From a virus, in the IMG/VR virus record IMGVR_UViG_3300047316_000193, positions 1-28,478 of that record: DNA of 28,478 bases. One strand, written 5' to 3'. Of this stretch, positions 14,424 through 20,444 are shown piece by piece. Every line of letters starts with the position of its first letter. The stretch's first letter is position 1. Below the pieces are notes generated by a model. It was not told the DNA's origin and did not search any database. It worked only from the letters and a program-made list of their open reading frames with translations. The position numbers and the translations under genes were made by a program.

Positions 14424-14635
14424 AGCGCGCCAGGTTTCGCGCCTTCAAATGCCGTCACGGGGTGCATCGCTGGCACCAGAGAACCGAAATAACGGACGGT
14501 TTGTTCTGGAACACGTGCAAGGACTGCCGCCTGTCTGTTTCACATCCCATCATCAGCAGAGTTGATGTGCTGTATGGGTTCGGCGTCTTTCGACCCTTAC
14601 TGCCAGTGGCTTTGATGCAAGGAGCGATCTCGTGA
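14420..14635 (+). CDS. Small zinc-ribbon-like protein
   Basis: 71 residues, start by ATGA overlap. A basic N-terminus with C-R-H (FKCRHGVHRWHQR) and C-K-D-C (TCKDCRLSV) suggests a zinc site like that of the preceding gene, so the two may be diverged paralogues. The C-terminal 25 residues are hydrophobic (YGFGVFRPLLPVALM). Confidence 0.55.
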   Translation: MKRARFRAFKCRHGVHRWHQRTEITDGLFWNTCKDCRLSVSHPIISRVDVLYGFGVFRPLLPVALMQGAIS

Positions 14636-14760
14636 AGCTGTTTGAACTCACCGCGCTCGTGCTCCTAGTCCTGATGCTCGGAGCCCTGATCGGCCTAGAC
14701 CTGACCGTGAGCCGCATCGAGACGAGCCTGACCACCGGCTGCGCGATGGGGGGCAAATGA
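14632..14760 (+). CDS. Single-pass membrane miniprotein
   Basis: 42 residues from a GTG (GTGA overlap). Residues 4-24 form one hydrophobic segment (ELTALVLLVLMLGALIGL); the rest is short and polar. It ends in an ATGA overlap with the next gene. Role unknown. Confidence 0.55.
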   Translation: MKLFELTALVLLVLMLGALIGLDLTVSRIETSLTTGCAMGGK

Positions 14761-14936
14761 GCGACGACCTGCAATCTGCCAAGTGTCGCACGTGCGGGCT
14801 GTTGCTCAGGCGCGACCATAGCGTGGTCGATCTGCGCCAATGCGTCGATAAGTTGATTCAACGCCGCCGAGCGCAACCGGCTGGAGCCGATCCTCACCTC
14901 GCCCATCCAGATCCCGTGGGGAAATGTGGTGGCTAA
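14757..14936 (+). CDS. Small protein with a CxxC motif
   Basis: 59 residues, start by ATGA overlap. C-R-T-C near the N-terminus (KCRTCGLLLRRDH), a later Cys in RQCVDKLIQ, and a Cys in the terminal KCGG. The middle is helical and basic. Similar short phage proteins have four Cys in one ribbon; the partner pair here is incomplete. Function unknown. Confidence 0.5.
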   Translation: MSDDLQSAKCRTCGLLLRRDHSVVDLRQCVDKLIQRRRAQPAGADPHLAHPDPVGKCGG

Positions 14937-15026
14937 ATGACCACGCGCCAGCAGGCCGCCGTGGAGTTCGTGCTGCTCTGTTCCGGGATCGCGCTAGCCG
15001 TGTGCTGGCTGCTGAGGGTGCAGTAA
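14937..15026 (+). CDS. 29-residue membrane miniprotein
   Basis: The ATG directly follows the previous TAA, and the TAA at its end gives TAATG with the next gene. After a short polar start the protein is one hydrophobic helix (VEFVLLCSGIALAVCWLL). Its place in a gapless chain argues that it is translated, but it is very short and could be only a coupling ORF. Confidence 0.45.
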   Translation: MTTRQQAAVEFVLLCSGIALAVCWLLRVQ

Positions 15027-15223
15027 TGCGTTGCCGCGACTGCACCTGTCCACGCTCCACGATGACGCGCGAGGAAATTGACGCGCTGCCGGTGCGTTAC
15101 ATCACCTTGCGCCGTGACACTGATGTGGCCTTCGCTGAGCCGCTGAAGCCGCATATGGGTATCTCAGACGACATGTGCCCCATCACGATGCTCACCATCG
15201 TCGATGGCGTGAAGTGGCCATGA
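15026..15223 (+). CDS. Small Cys-containing protein
   Basis: 65 residues, TAATG start. MRCRDCTCPRS holds three Cys in a row of five positions, with one more Cys at DDMCPITML. It contains EEIDALPVRYI. No domain is recognised. It is coupled by ATGA to the next gene. Confidence 0.5.
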   Translation: MRCRDCTCPRSTMTREEIDALPVRYITLRRDTDVAFAEPLKPHMGISDDMCPITMLTIVDGVKWP

Positions 15224-15399
15224 TCTACGTCTTCGTCCACTGCTGCGGCGGCCCGTGGCTGGCGGGGATGATCGAACCCGGCGCATGGTGGCAAGTCTCC
15301 CCCGAGCGCGTGGCCAGTCAGGTCGAGTGCCCGCGCTGTCAGGGGAAGCCCAGTCTCTACGGCACGCTGGAGCCGCCCGTGCCGAAGGAGGCTGAGTAA
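15220..15399 (+). CDS. Small zinc-ribbon-like protein
   Basis: 59 residues, ATGA start. HCCGG near the N-terminus and C-P-R-C-Q-G-K near residue 40 could form one metal site. It ends in PKEAE encoded by GAAGGAGGCTGAG, a variant of the junction sequence repeated further downstream. Function unknown. Confidence 0.5.
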   Translation: MIYVFVHCCGGPWLAGMIEPGAWWQVSPERVASQVECPRCQGKPSLYGTLEPPVPKEAE

Positions 15400-15773
15400 T
15401 GCCGCTCCGTCTCTCCCGCCGCTCGAAGGCGTTCACGGTCAAAGTCCCTCGCGCCAATGCGGCCGATGGGCTGGTCACGCAGATCAAGCAACTGGGCTGG
15501 CGTGAGCCCGTCCGAGAGCATCGCTTTCACCATGTGCGGATGTGGCGCTTCGATCTGGCGTGGCCGGATTACCACCTGGCGGTCGAAGTCGATGGCGGGG
15601 GATTCGTGGGCGGTCGTCACGGGCGCGGCATGGGTATCGAGAAGGATTGCGAAAAGCTGGCCCATGCCGTGATCGACGGCTGGCGCGTGATGCGGGTGAC
15701 GCCGACGCAGATTCGTAAAGGGCTGGCGATTCAGTGGGTGGGTCAGATGCTTGTGGATTGGGGCGTGCGCTGA
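15399..15773 (+). CDS. PD-(D/E)XK nuclease, Vsr/DUF559-like
   Basis: 124 residues, TAATG start. Catalytic pattern: Glu40 (VREHRFHHVR), Asp52 (RFDLAWPD), then E63-V-D65-G, and the conserved GFVGGRHGRGMGIEKDCEK with RVMRVTP after it. This is a common small phage nuclease of the DUF559/VRR-like group, possibly acting as a branched-DNA resolvase or nicking enzyme. In this operon it may complement the RecE-like nuclease. Exact activity is inferred. Confidence 0.75.
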   Translation: MPLRLSRRSKAFTVKVPRANAADGLVTQIKQLGWREPVREHRFHHVRMWRFDLAWPDYHLAVEVDGGGFVGGRHGRGMGIEKDCEKLAHAVIDGWRVMRVTPTQIRKGLAIQWVGQMLVDWGVR

Positions 15774-15814
15774 TGCGTCCCGAGCCGACGCCACGCCCAC
15801 GGAGGCGACGATGA
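15773..15814 (+). CDS. 13-residue coupling ORF
   Basis: It starts by TGATG at the nuclease stop and ends by ATGA at the start of the next gene. The product is MRPEPTPRPRRRR. It carries the GGAGG used by the following gene within its coding sequence. It probably keeps ribosomes on the message across the gap. Confidence 0.3.
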   Translation: MRPEPTPRPRRRR

Positions 15815-16221
15815 GTGAGTGGACGGATGACCCGCTGGCGATTGCTGAATTGCTGCGCGATGGACAGGTGGAACGCGAACGGCTTCACGCCCTGCTGTTG
15901 GCGATTATGCGGGCGCTGCCACATGGCCACGAAGCGCCGATGGATCAGTGGCCGCAGATGATTGCCGATCAGGCGAACGCCCTCGCTGATCGGGACGCGA
16001 CGATCGCGCGGCTGCGGGAGGCGCAGGCGTGGCAGCCGATTGAGACGGCACCGAAGGATGGAACTGAAGTTCTAGCGTGGCGTGGCGGCCGACGAGGCAT
16101 CGTGCGGTGGCATGAGAACTCGTCATATTGGGACGAATGGCATCGCCCCACCGCGCATTGCCGAGTTGAGCCGACCCACTGGATGCCGCTACCCCTGACG
16201 CCCGCGAAGGAGGCCGACTAA
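15811..16221 (+). CDS. DUF551 protein with coiled-coil N-terminus
   Basis: 136 residues. The N-terminal half is helical (QVERERLHALLLAIMRAL) and ends in ALADRDATIARLRE. The C-terminal half is a DUF551 domain: WQPIETAPKDGTEVLAW, then THWMPLPLTP. DUF551 is common in phage accessory regions and its function is unknown. Both modules recur downstream: the coiled-coil piece at 17944-17985 and the DUF551 start at 18251-18299. The C-terminus AKEAD is encoded by the reused junction sequence. Confidence 0.75.
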   Translation: MSEWTDDPLAIAELLRDGQVERERLHALLLAIMRALPHGHEAPMDQWPQMIADQANALADRDATIARLREAQAWQPIETAPKDGTEVLAWRGGRRGIVRWHENSSYWDEWHRPTAHCRVEPTHWMPLPLTPAKEAD

Positions 16222-16322
16222 TGAGTGTCAACCAATGCGACGAACGTGGCCGACGTGCCGTGCCCGCGCGCCTGCATGACCTGTATCGCACGTTCACAGC
16301 GAAGGAGGCCGACCGTGAGTGA
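16221..16322 (+). CDS. 33-residue ORF between junction repeats
   Basis: TAATG start. The product begins MSVNQCDERGRRAV and ends FTAKEADRE; the tail comes from the junction repeat that also starts the next gene. It is basic and without a domain. It may be the remnant of a gene lost between two junction repeats. Confidence 0.4.
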   Translation: MSVNQCDERGRRAVPARLHDLYRTFTAKEADRE

Positions 16323-16626
16323 CGAATCGAAGCATGAAGGCCTAGAAGGGATGCAACTTCCGCCGTGGACGCTACGCGACCGTTGGCGCGCACGGCTCTT
16401 TCCGACGAGTTACGCGCCGGTCCCCGAACCCGTTGGGGACGGTGAAGGCGACGTGCTCACCGTAACGGCGAAGACGCGTTGGTCGATGGCGGATCGGCTG
16501 CGCTTGCTCGTGACTGGCTGTTCGGTCGTGCAGGTGCGGATCGCCGTCGGAATGCCAGTGCCGGAGCATCACACGACCACGGCGGCATGGGTCGAGCCGA
16601 GTGCGAAGGAGGCCGACCGTGGCTAA
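16315..16626 (+). CDS. Hypothetical protein ending AKEADRG
   Basis: 103 residues from the GTG inside a junction repeat (GGAGG 8 nt upstream). Contains LPPWTLRDRWRARLFPTS and a basic-hydrophobic segment MADRLRLLVTGCSVVQVRI that may lie on a membrane. The last residues AKEADRG are again the junction repeat. No domain is recognised. Confidence 0.55.
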   Translation: MSDESKHEGLEGMQLPPWTLRDRWRARLFPTSYAPVPEPVGDGEGDVLTVTAKTRWSMADRLRLLVTGCSVVQVRIAVGMPVPEHHTTTAAWVEPSAKEADRG

Positions 16627-16975
16627 GCCCGACTCGGCTGATGTGGATGCGGACGGCTATCCGACCGAGGCCGCCTTGGACCGACTGGCGAACTGGCCGC
16701 ATCCCGACTTCGGCGCGGCGCTCGACTTCGCGATGACGCTCTGGCACTGGCCTGACGCCGCCAGCCACGACATTAACGCGCATGAAGCGGGCGTGCTCCA
16801 TGCCACGCCCGAGGAGCGATACGTGCGGTTCGCGACCGGCGGCTGGAGCGGCAACGAGGCCGTGATTGCCGCATTGCGGAAGAACTTTATGATCCGCGCG
16901 ATGTGCTGGCGGCTGAGTGCATCCGGCGGGTTGCACATCTACCGCTATCCGCCAACGGAGTCACCCAATGGCTAA
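16619..16975 (+). CDS. Hypothetical protein (MAKPD start)
   Basis: 118 residues from the GTG in the junction sequence CCGTGGCTAAG. Contains ALDRLANWPHPDFGAALDF, a Trp/His-rich segment (MTLWHWPDAAS) and RFATGGWSGNEAVIAALRKN. The pattern L..W....D......F......W...G......TGGWSGNE is familiar from small phage proteins of unknown function. The following gene starts with the same four codons after ATG (MAKPD). Confidence 0.6.
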   Translation: MAKPDSADVDADGYPTEAALDRLANWPHPDFGAALDFAMTLWHWPDAASHDINAHEAGVLHATPEERYVRFATGGWSGNEAVIAALRKNFMIRAMCWRLSASGGLHIYRYPPTESPNG

Positions 16976-17165
16976 GCCCGACGCGCAGACCGTGGCGCAG
17001 ATGGCGGCGACGATTGCGAGTGGGCTGGCTGGCCGTCCACACGAGGACATGCGCGATCTGAGTCAGTGGGCCTTCAGCATCGCCGGGTTGTCGGTGCTCC
17101 TCGCCCGCGCCATCGTCGCTGAAGTCGAGCGGACGCAGCCGGAGGAGGAACCTGATGGCCAGTGA
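16968..17165 (+). CDS. Small helical protein (MAKPD start)
   Basis: 65 residues from the ATG at 16968, overlapping the previous gene by 8 nt. Its first codons copy those of the upstream gene (GGCTAAGCCCGA). A moderately hydrophobic helix (AFSIAGLSVLLARAIVAEV) may be amphipathic. Acidic C-terminus. Function unknown. Confidence 0.5.
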   Translation: MAKPDAQTVAQMAATIASGLAGRPHEDMRDLSQWAFSIAGLSVLLARAIVAEVERTQPEEEPDGQ

Positions 17166-17445
17166 GCGCAATCCGTGGCGACCGCTGACGAAACAGCCGA
17201 AAGCGACCTTCGCGAGAGCGCCATTCGACGGGCAGCCGATCCTTCTCGCCAACCGCACACTCTGGTGCCGTGGCTATTGGTTCGTCGGCGGCGACAAGTC
17301 GCACGGCTTCGTCACGAGCGTGCCACACAGCTTCGTCCACACGCGCGCCGACTATTCCGGCTGGACGCATTGGATGCCTGAACCGAAGCCGCCCAAGCTC
17401 GTGCGCGAGTTCGCGGGGCCGGAACCGAAGGCGGGGCGACGATGA
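17155..17445 (+). CDS. DUF551-like protein
   Basis: 96 residues, ATG with GGAGG 8 nt upstream. NPWRPLTKQPK, then DGQPILLANRTLWCRG and SGWTHWMPEP, follow the DUF551 plan. The C-terminal 48 nt (17398-17445) are repeated exactly at 19717-19764. Function unknown. Confidence 0.65.
   Translation: MASERNPWRPLTKQPKATFARAPFDGQPILLANRTLWCRGYWFVGGDKSHGFVTSVPHSFVHTRADYSGWTHWMPEPKPPKLVREFAGPEPKAGRR
17398..17445 (+). repeat. 48-bp exact direct repeat, copy 1
   Basis: Identical to 19717-19764. It encodes LVREFAGPEPKAGRR, the stop, and the ATGA overlap that starts the next gene. The two copies lie 2.3 kb apart in the same orientation, so recombination between them would delete the genes between. Confidence 0.9.
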
Positions 17446-17609
17446 TCATCGCGCTGCGCGTGCTCGGCAGTCTCGTCGTGCTATTCACGATGAACGTGAC
17501 GATGGTGCTGGTAGTTGACACGAATCCCCCATCGCCGTGGCGCGTGAATCGGCTGGTGGGACTGAGCGGGCTGGCCCTCGTGGCGCTGGCCGCGATCTGG
17601 GTGAGGTGA
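17442..17609 (+). CDS. Two-span membrane miniprotein
   Basis: 55 residues, ATGA start. Two hydrophobic segments (ALRVLGSLVVLFTM... and LVGLSGLALVALAAIWV) separated by a short polar turn (VDTNPPSPWRVN). A hairpin membrane protein; role unknown. Confidence 0.55.
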   Translation: MIIALRVLGSLVVLFTMNVTMVLVVDTNPPSPWRVNRLVGLSGLALVALAAIWVR

Positions 17610-17612
17610 CGC

Positions 17613-18026
17613 ATGACTGACGCGCCACGGCCGGACCTGACGGCGGCGGACTGGGCGGCGATGCGAGCGCGATGCAAGCTGCACGAGTGGCCAGATGGTT
17701 ACTGGGACCATGTGCGCGAGAACATCGCGGCCGAGCACTTCACGCTGTTGACGCACGCGCCAATCGATCTCCCGCTGGCCCTCGACTCGCGTGATGCGGC
17801 CCTCGACGCCCTCACGCGGCTGACGGCGGAGAATGCGCGGCTGGCAGAAGCCTTGCGTATCGCCAAGAATGACTGTCGAAGGATTGCTCGGAGCGGCCCA
17901 CGACATGCAGGGCGAAGTAGCCGAAGCCGTTCTCGCGCAAGCCGCCCTCGCCGATCGGGACGCGACGATCGCGCGGCTGCGGGAGTTCCTGACCCTTCAG
18001 AAGTCTCACTATCAGGCCGCACTTGA
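17613..18026 (+). CDS. Hypothetical coiled-coil protein, possibly frameshifted
   Basis: 137 residues. The first 85 residues look natural (LTAADWAAMRARCKLHEW, then ALTRLTAENARLAEALRI). The last 50 are Arg/Ser-rich and lie on top of a good gene in another frame (17869-18135), so they are probably not the original C-terminus. A single-base shift near 17865 would join the first part to the coiled coil of the next gene. Confidence 0.5.
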   Translation: MTDAPRPDLTAADWAAMRARCKLHEWPDGYWDHVRENIAAEHFTLLTHAPIDLPLALDSRDAALDALTRLTAENARLAEALRIAKNDCRRIARSGPRHAGRSSRSRSRASRPRRSGRDDRAAAGVPDPSEVSLSGRT

Positions 18027-18135
18027 CGGAGGTGCGGCGTCTGACACATTCCTGAGCCGCATTCGCGGCAAGCGAGACATGTGCGGCGAGGCGTTGGCCC
18101 AATTGCCCCTGACGCCCGCGAAGGAGACCCGATGA
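17869..18135 (+). CDS. Coiled-coil protein with recurring ADRDATIARLRE module
   Basis: 88 residues from the ATG at 17869. Contains LLGAAHDMQGEVAEAVLAQA, then ALADRDATIARLRE, copied from or to the DUF551 protein at 15811, and the ending LTPAKETR from a variant junction repeat. It may be an independent gene or the C-terminal half of a broken longer gene starting at 17613. Confidence 0.5.
   Translation: MTVEGLLGAAHDMQGEVAEAVLAQAALADRDATIARLREFLTLQKSHYQAALDGGAASDTFLSRIRGKRDMCGEALAQLPLTPAKETR
17944..17985 (+). repeat. Duplicated coiled-coil coding module
   Basis: 41 of 42 bases match 15979-16020. The encoded segment is ALADRDATIARLRE with the preceding Ala. The match ends abruptly where the first copy runs into its DUF551 domain. 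That domain's start is itself repeated at 18251-18299. Confidence 0.85.
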
Positions 18136-18473
18136 CCGAAGTCGAAGCCCGCGAATACATCGCCAAGGTGTTGGGCGACATGGAACGGCTCGCGCTTGGC
18201 GCGATCACGGCCACCGCCCGCATTGATGTCTTGACGCGCGAACGCGATGCGCTGCGGGAGGCGCAGGCGTGGCAGCCGATTGAGACGGCGCCAAAGGATC
18301 AGACGGCCGTGCTCGCAATAAATACGGGCAACCGCACCGGTGATCACGGCATGAAGGTGTGCTGGCGGATGGCCGTGGGCAGCGATGACTACCTCAACCC
18401 GCGCACGGGACAGCCATGGCGGCCGACCCATTGGATGCTGCTGCCGCTGGCGCCCGCGAAGGAGGCCGACTAA
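18132..18473 (+). CDS. DUF551 protein
   Basis: 113 residues, ATGA start. A helical N-terminus (VEAREYIAKVLGDMERLAL) leads to LREAQAWQPIETAPKD and, after a variable middle, PTHWMLLPLAP. The DUF551 start (18251-18299) matches 16011-16059 in 47 of 49 bases, so it is a recent duplicate with a different N-terminal half. Ends in AKEAD at a junction repeat. Confidence 0.7.
   Translation: MTEVEAREYIAKVLGDMERLALGAITATARIDVLTRERDALREAQAWQPIETAPKDQTAVLAINTGNRTGDHGMKVCWRMAVGSDDYLNPRTGQPWRPTHWMLLPLAPAKEAD
18251..18299 (+). repeat. Duplicated DUF551-start module
   Basis: 47 of 49 bases match 16011-16059. Together with the module at 17944-17985 it shows that the continuous stretch 15979-16059 has been distributed into two later genes. 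Confidence 0.85.
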
Positions 18474-18709
18474 TGAGTTTGACCATTTGCAATCGCTATC
18501 AGGCGGATGTCGCTGGCGACCTCTGTCCCGAATGCTCGTGCCCCCGAGACGCCCATGCCCAGTCGAAAGACACCGACGAGTGTGTAGACAGATTCTTGGA
18601 GTTATTTGAGCAAGCCGAAAGAGAACAGCCAGCGGCCATTGACCGCGCCCGCACCCGTGAGCGCATCCTCGCCCGTCTGATTGCCGCGAAGGAGGCCGAC
18701 CGTGGCTGA
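18473..18709 (+). CDS. Small zinc-motif protein ending AKEADRG
   Basis: 78 residues, TAATG start. Cys-rich N-terminus with C-P-E-C-S-C-P-R-D-A-H (plus Cys6), probably one metal site, then a helical acidic/basic tail (CVDRFLELFEQAERE). Ends in a junction repeat. Function unknown. Confidence 0.55.
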   Translation: MSLTICNRYQADVAGDLCPECSCPRDAHAQSKDTDECVDRFLELFEQAEREQPAAIDRARTRERILARLIAAKEADRG

Positions 18710-18932
18710 TGAACTCGCTCCGCTCAAGAGTCGCGAACGGCTGAAGGGGACTGGCGACGTGCTGAAGGACCTAGCGCACGCCGAGCGGATGACCGACGCG
18801 AGCGGCGGCTTCGGCGAACTCGTGTTGCGCGGCCGTGAACTGGACTTCGTGAACCGTGCGCTGCGCGTGGCGACTGGCGAAATCAAGGAACTGCGGAAGC
18901 GCCTTGGGGCGAAGGAGGCCGACCGTGGCTAA
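18702..18932 (+). CDS. Hypothetical helical protein ending AKEADRG
   Basis: 76 residues from the GTG of a junction repeat. The pattern RLKGTGDVLKDLAHAERMT, then ALRVATGEIKELRKRL, is helical and charged. No recognised domain. Both ends are formed by junction repeats (18686 and 18909), so the gene sits between two copies like a cassette. Confidence 0.55.
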   Translation: MADELAPLKSRERLKGTGDVLKDLAHAERMTDASGGFGELVLRGRELDFVNRALRVATGEIKELRKRLGAKEADRG

Positions 18933-19137
18933 CTGTCGGATGTGCGGCGACCCGCTGAACGCCCACAACAGCGAAGGGCTGCAAGACTGCCTCAACCTCG
19001 TCATTGGTGGCTGGTATCGCAACGCGCAAGGGTCGTGGTCGAAGAACCGGCATGAGGCAAAGAAGCGCGAATCCGCTGAGCGTAAGCGCGTGACGGCACT
19101 GCTCAAGGAGGCCGACCGTGGCAACAAAGCTGACTGA
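18925..19137 (+). CDS. Small zinc-motif protein
   Basis: 70 residues, GTG in a junction repeat. C-R-M-C-G-D-P at the N-terminus and a later Cys (LQDCLNLV) suggest a partial metal site. Basic C-terminus (KKRESAERKRVTALL). It reads through the next junction as KEADRGNKAD. Function unknown. Confidence 0.55.
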   Translation: MANCRMCGDPLNAHNSEGLQDCLNLVIGGWYRNAQGSWSKNRHEAKKRESAERKRVTALLKEADRGNKAD

Positions 19138-19333
19138 CTCGTGTTTGATGAAGGCGGCTGACGATGAACCGATCTTCGTGCTCCGCGCGCAAGACCTGCT
19201 CGCGTCTCAACTCGTGCGCGACTGGGCGCAGCGGGCTGCGATGTTCATCGGGAACGATGCACCGAAGGTCCGAGAAGCGTGGGCGCTCGCTGACGCGATG
19301 GACCAGTGGCCCACGCGCAAGTATCCCGATTAG
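19118..19333 (+). CDS. Conserved small phage protein
   Basis: 71 residues, GTG in a junction repeat variant. DEPIFVLRAQDLLASQLVRD, then PKVREAWALADAMDQWPTRK with the ending YPD, matches a widespread small phage family of unknown function. The ORF ends 10 nt before the next GTG. Confidence 0.7.
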   Translation: MATKLTDSCLMKAADDEPIFVLRAQDLLASQLVRDWAQRAAMFIGNDAPKVREAWALADAMDQWPTRKYPD

Positions 19334-19343
19334 GAGGCCGACC

Positions 19344-19553
19344 GTGGCTAACCCAGAACAGCCGCCGCAACTGATTACCGTGGTGCTCAACATCACGGGC
19401 GATACCAACCGCCATCCGTTGGAGTGGGCTGAAGAACTCGCCCGAGAGTTCGCGCGGCAGTTGAATGCTGACCAAACGAAAGGCTGGACGCGATTCACGG
19501 TGGAGATTGACGACTGCTACCCGCTGAAACAGGAGCCGACTAATGCCCGCTAA
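19344..19553 (+). CDS. Hypothetical protein
   Basis: 69 residues, GTG in the junction AGGAGGCCGACCGTGGCTAA. Beta strand (QLITVVLNITGDT), helix (WAEELAREFARQLNAD), beta strand (RFTVEIDDC). Possibly a small alpha/beta fold. Its last codons overlap an ORF start (TAATG at 19541-19545). Confidence 0.5.
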   Translation: MANPEQPPQLITVVLNITGDTNRHPLEWAEELAREFARQLNADQTKGWTRFTVEIDDCYPLKQEPTNAR

Positions 19554-19764
19554 GCCCCTCGCGCTCCGCTACCGCCGCCGCCTCTGGCAGACGCTCCGGA
19601 CGGTGGAACGTGGCTGAGACAAAACGGCCGCACAATGCGTGTGCCGCAAGCGACCGCGCCGCTGGTGCATCACTCACTGGCTGGAGACATTCAACCCGGT
19701 CACCGGCAAGCCGCGTCTCGTGCGCGAGTTCGCGGGGCCGGAACCGAAGGCGGGGCGACGATGA
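19543..19764 (+). pseudogene. Remnant of a DUF551-like gene
   Basis: In one frame, an ATG at 19543 reads 24 residues (MPAKPLALRYRRRLWQ...) to a TGA at 19615. The same frame then continues with RRWCITHWLETFNP and ends in the exact LVREFAGPEPKAGRR repeat shared with the DUF551-like gene at 17155. The T-H-W motif and shared tail mark it as the end of a DUF551-like gene whose front is missing or interrupted. A GTG at 19640 could still express the tail. Confidence 0.5.
19717..19764 (+). repeat. 48-bp exact direct repeat, copy 2
   Basis: Identical to 17398-17445. Here it ends a gene remnant, whereas copy 1 ends an intact DUF551-like gene, so this is the likely product of duplication followed by decay. 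Confidence 0.9.
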
Positions 19765-19931
19765 CGTTGGACGAGTTCATGCCGTTCCTGGTCGCGCGGA
19801 TCAACGAAGCGGCGAAGGCGGGCAATAAGGGCGAGTGCGTGCGACTGCTCAACGTCGGCATCGACTCGCTGACAGACGCACGGGACAAACTGCTGCTGGA
19901 GATGGCGAAGGAGACGCCCGACCATGATTGA
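19761..19931 (+). CDS. Small helical protein
   Basis: 56 residues, ATGA overlap with the repeat's stop. TLDEFMPFLVARINEAAKAG then LTDARDKLLLEMAKE; entirely helical and charged. Its 3' end (GCGAAGGAGACGCCCGACC) is another junction variant preceding the next ATG. Function unknown. Confidence 0.55.
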   Translation: MTLDEFMPFLVARINEAAKAGNKGECVRLLNVGIDSLTDARDKLLLEMAKETPDHD

Positions 19932-20265
19932 CACGCGCTACTCGGCGGAGGAACTGCGTGCCAAGGCGGACGAACTGGCCTCCGACGCCGTCGCCTGTAA
20001 GCAGCAGATTGACGACTTCGAGGCTGAGAATCCAGACGCGGCGTGGGACGTGGCCGAGGATGGGCCAAAGCCGCCATGTCCGTCATGCGACCAGAACGTC
20101 CCAGTCATCGCCATGCTGCGAGCGTGCGCCCGAGACGCCGAGACGCTGGCGGGGATTCGGGCGTGGCTGGTCGAGTCACAATCTGAACCGTGCGCCTGTT
20201 TGGAGTGCGCGTCATATCGCACCGCCATCGCTGAACTCGACCGACTCTCCCGAGGTGACGCATGA
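19924..20265 (+). CDS. Coiled-coil protein with Cys pairs
   Basis: 113 residues. Helical N-terminus (YSAEELRAKADELASD, QQIDDFEAENPD), C-P-S-C in the middle and C-A-C-L-E-C near residue 93, which may bind metal. Ends in ATGA with the next gene. Function unknown. Confidence 0.55.
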   Translation: MIDTRYSAEELRAKADELASDAVACKQQIDDFEAENPDAAWDVAEDGPKPPCPSCDQNVPVIAMLRACARDAETLAGIRAWLVESQSEPCACLECASYRTAIAELDRLSRGDA

Positions 20266-20444
20266 CTGAGGACCGCACTGTGAGACTTCCTGTGAATCTG
20301 AACATCCTGATTCTTGTCTGGACACTCATCGGCGTGCTTGGCCTAGCGATGTGGATCAGCGTTATGACGTTCGGACACGCCATCACCATCACAGTGGACG
20401 GTCACACACACGTCGTGTATATGGGGAAGGCTGAACGGCCATGA
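20262..20444 (+). CDS. Single-pass membrane protein
   Basis: 60 residues, ATGA start. A long hydrophobic helix (LNILILVWTLIGVLGLAMWI) is followed by a beta-like external tail (ITITVDGHTHVVYMG). Role unknown. Confidence 0.55.
   Translation: MTEDRTVRLPVNLNILILVWTLIGVLGLAMWISVMTFGHAITITVDGHTHVVYMGKAERP

Larger units (their letters stand above)
16204..19342 (+). repeat. Dispersed gene-junction repeat GCGAAGGAGGCCGAC
   Basis: Six exact 15-mers start at 16204, 16299, 16603, 18456, 18686 and 18909. Shorter exact AGGAGGCCGAC versions stand at 19106 and 19332, with variants near 15384, 18118, 19531 and 19905. Each encodes the end of one protein (AKEAD or AKEADRG), supplies GGAGG, and is followed by CGTGGCT or TAATGAG, which starts the next gene. 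The entry's span covers the outermost core copies; the sequence between copies is not repeat. Confidence 0.9.

Noticed and set aside
16204-19342. CRISPR array
   Set aside because: Repeats are irregularly spaced (95 to about 1850 nt), lie inside coding ends and contain ribosome sites; the sequence between them is genes, not spacers.
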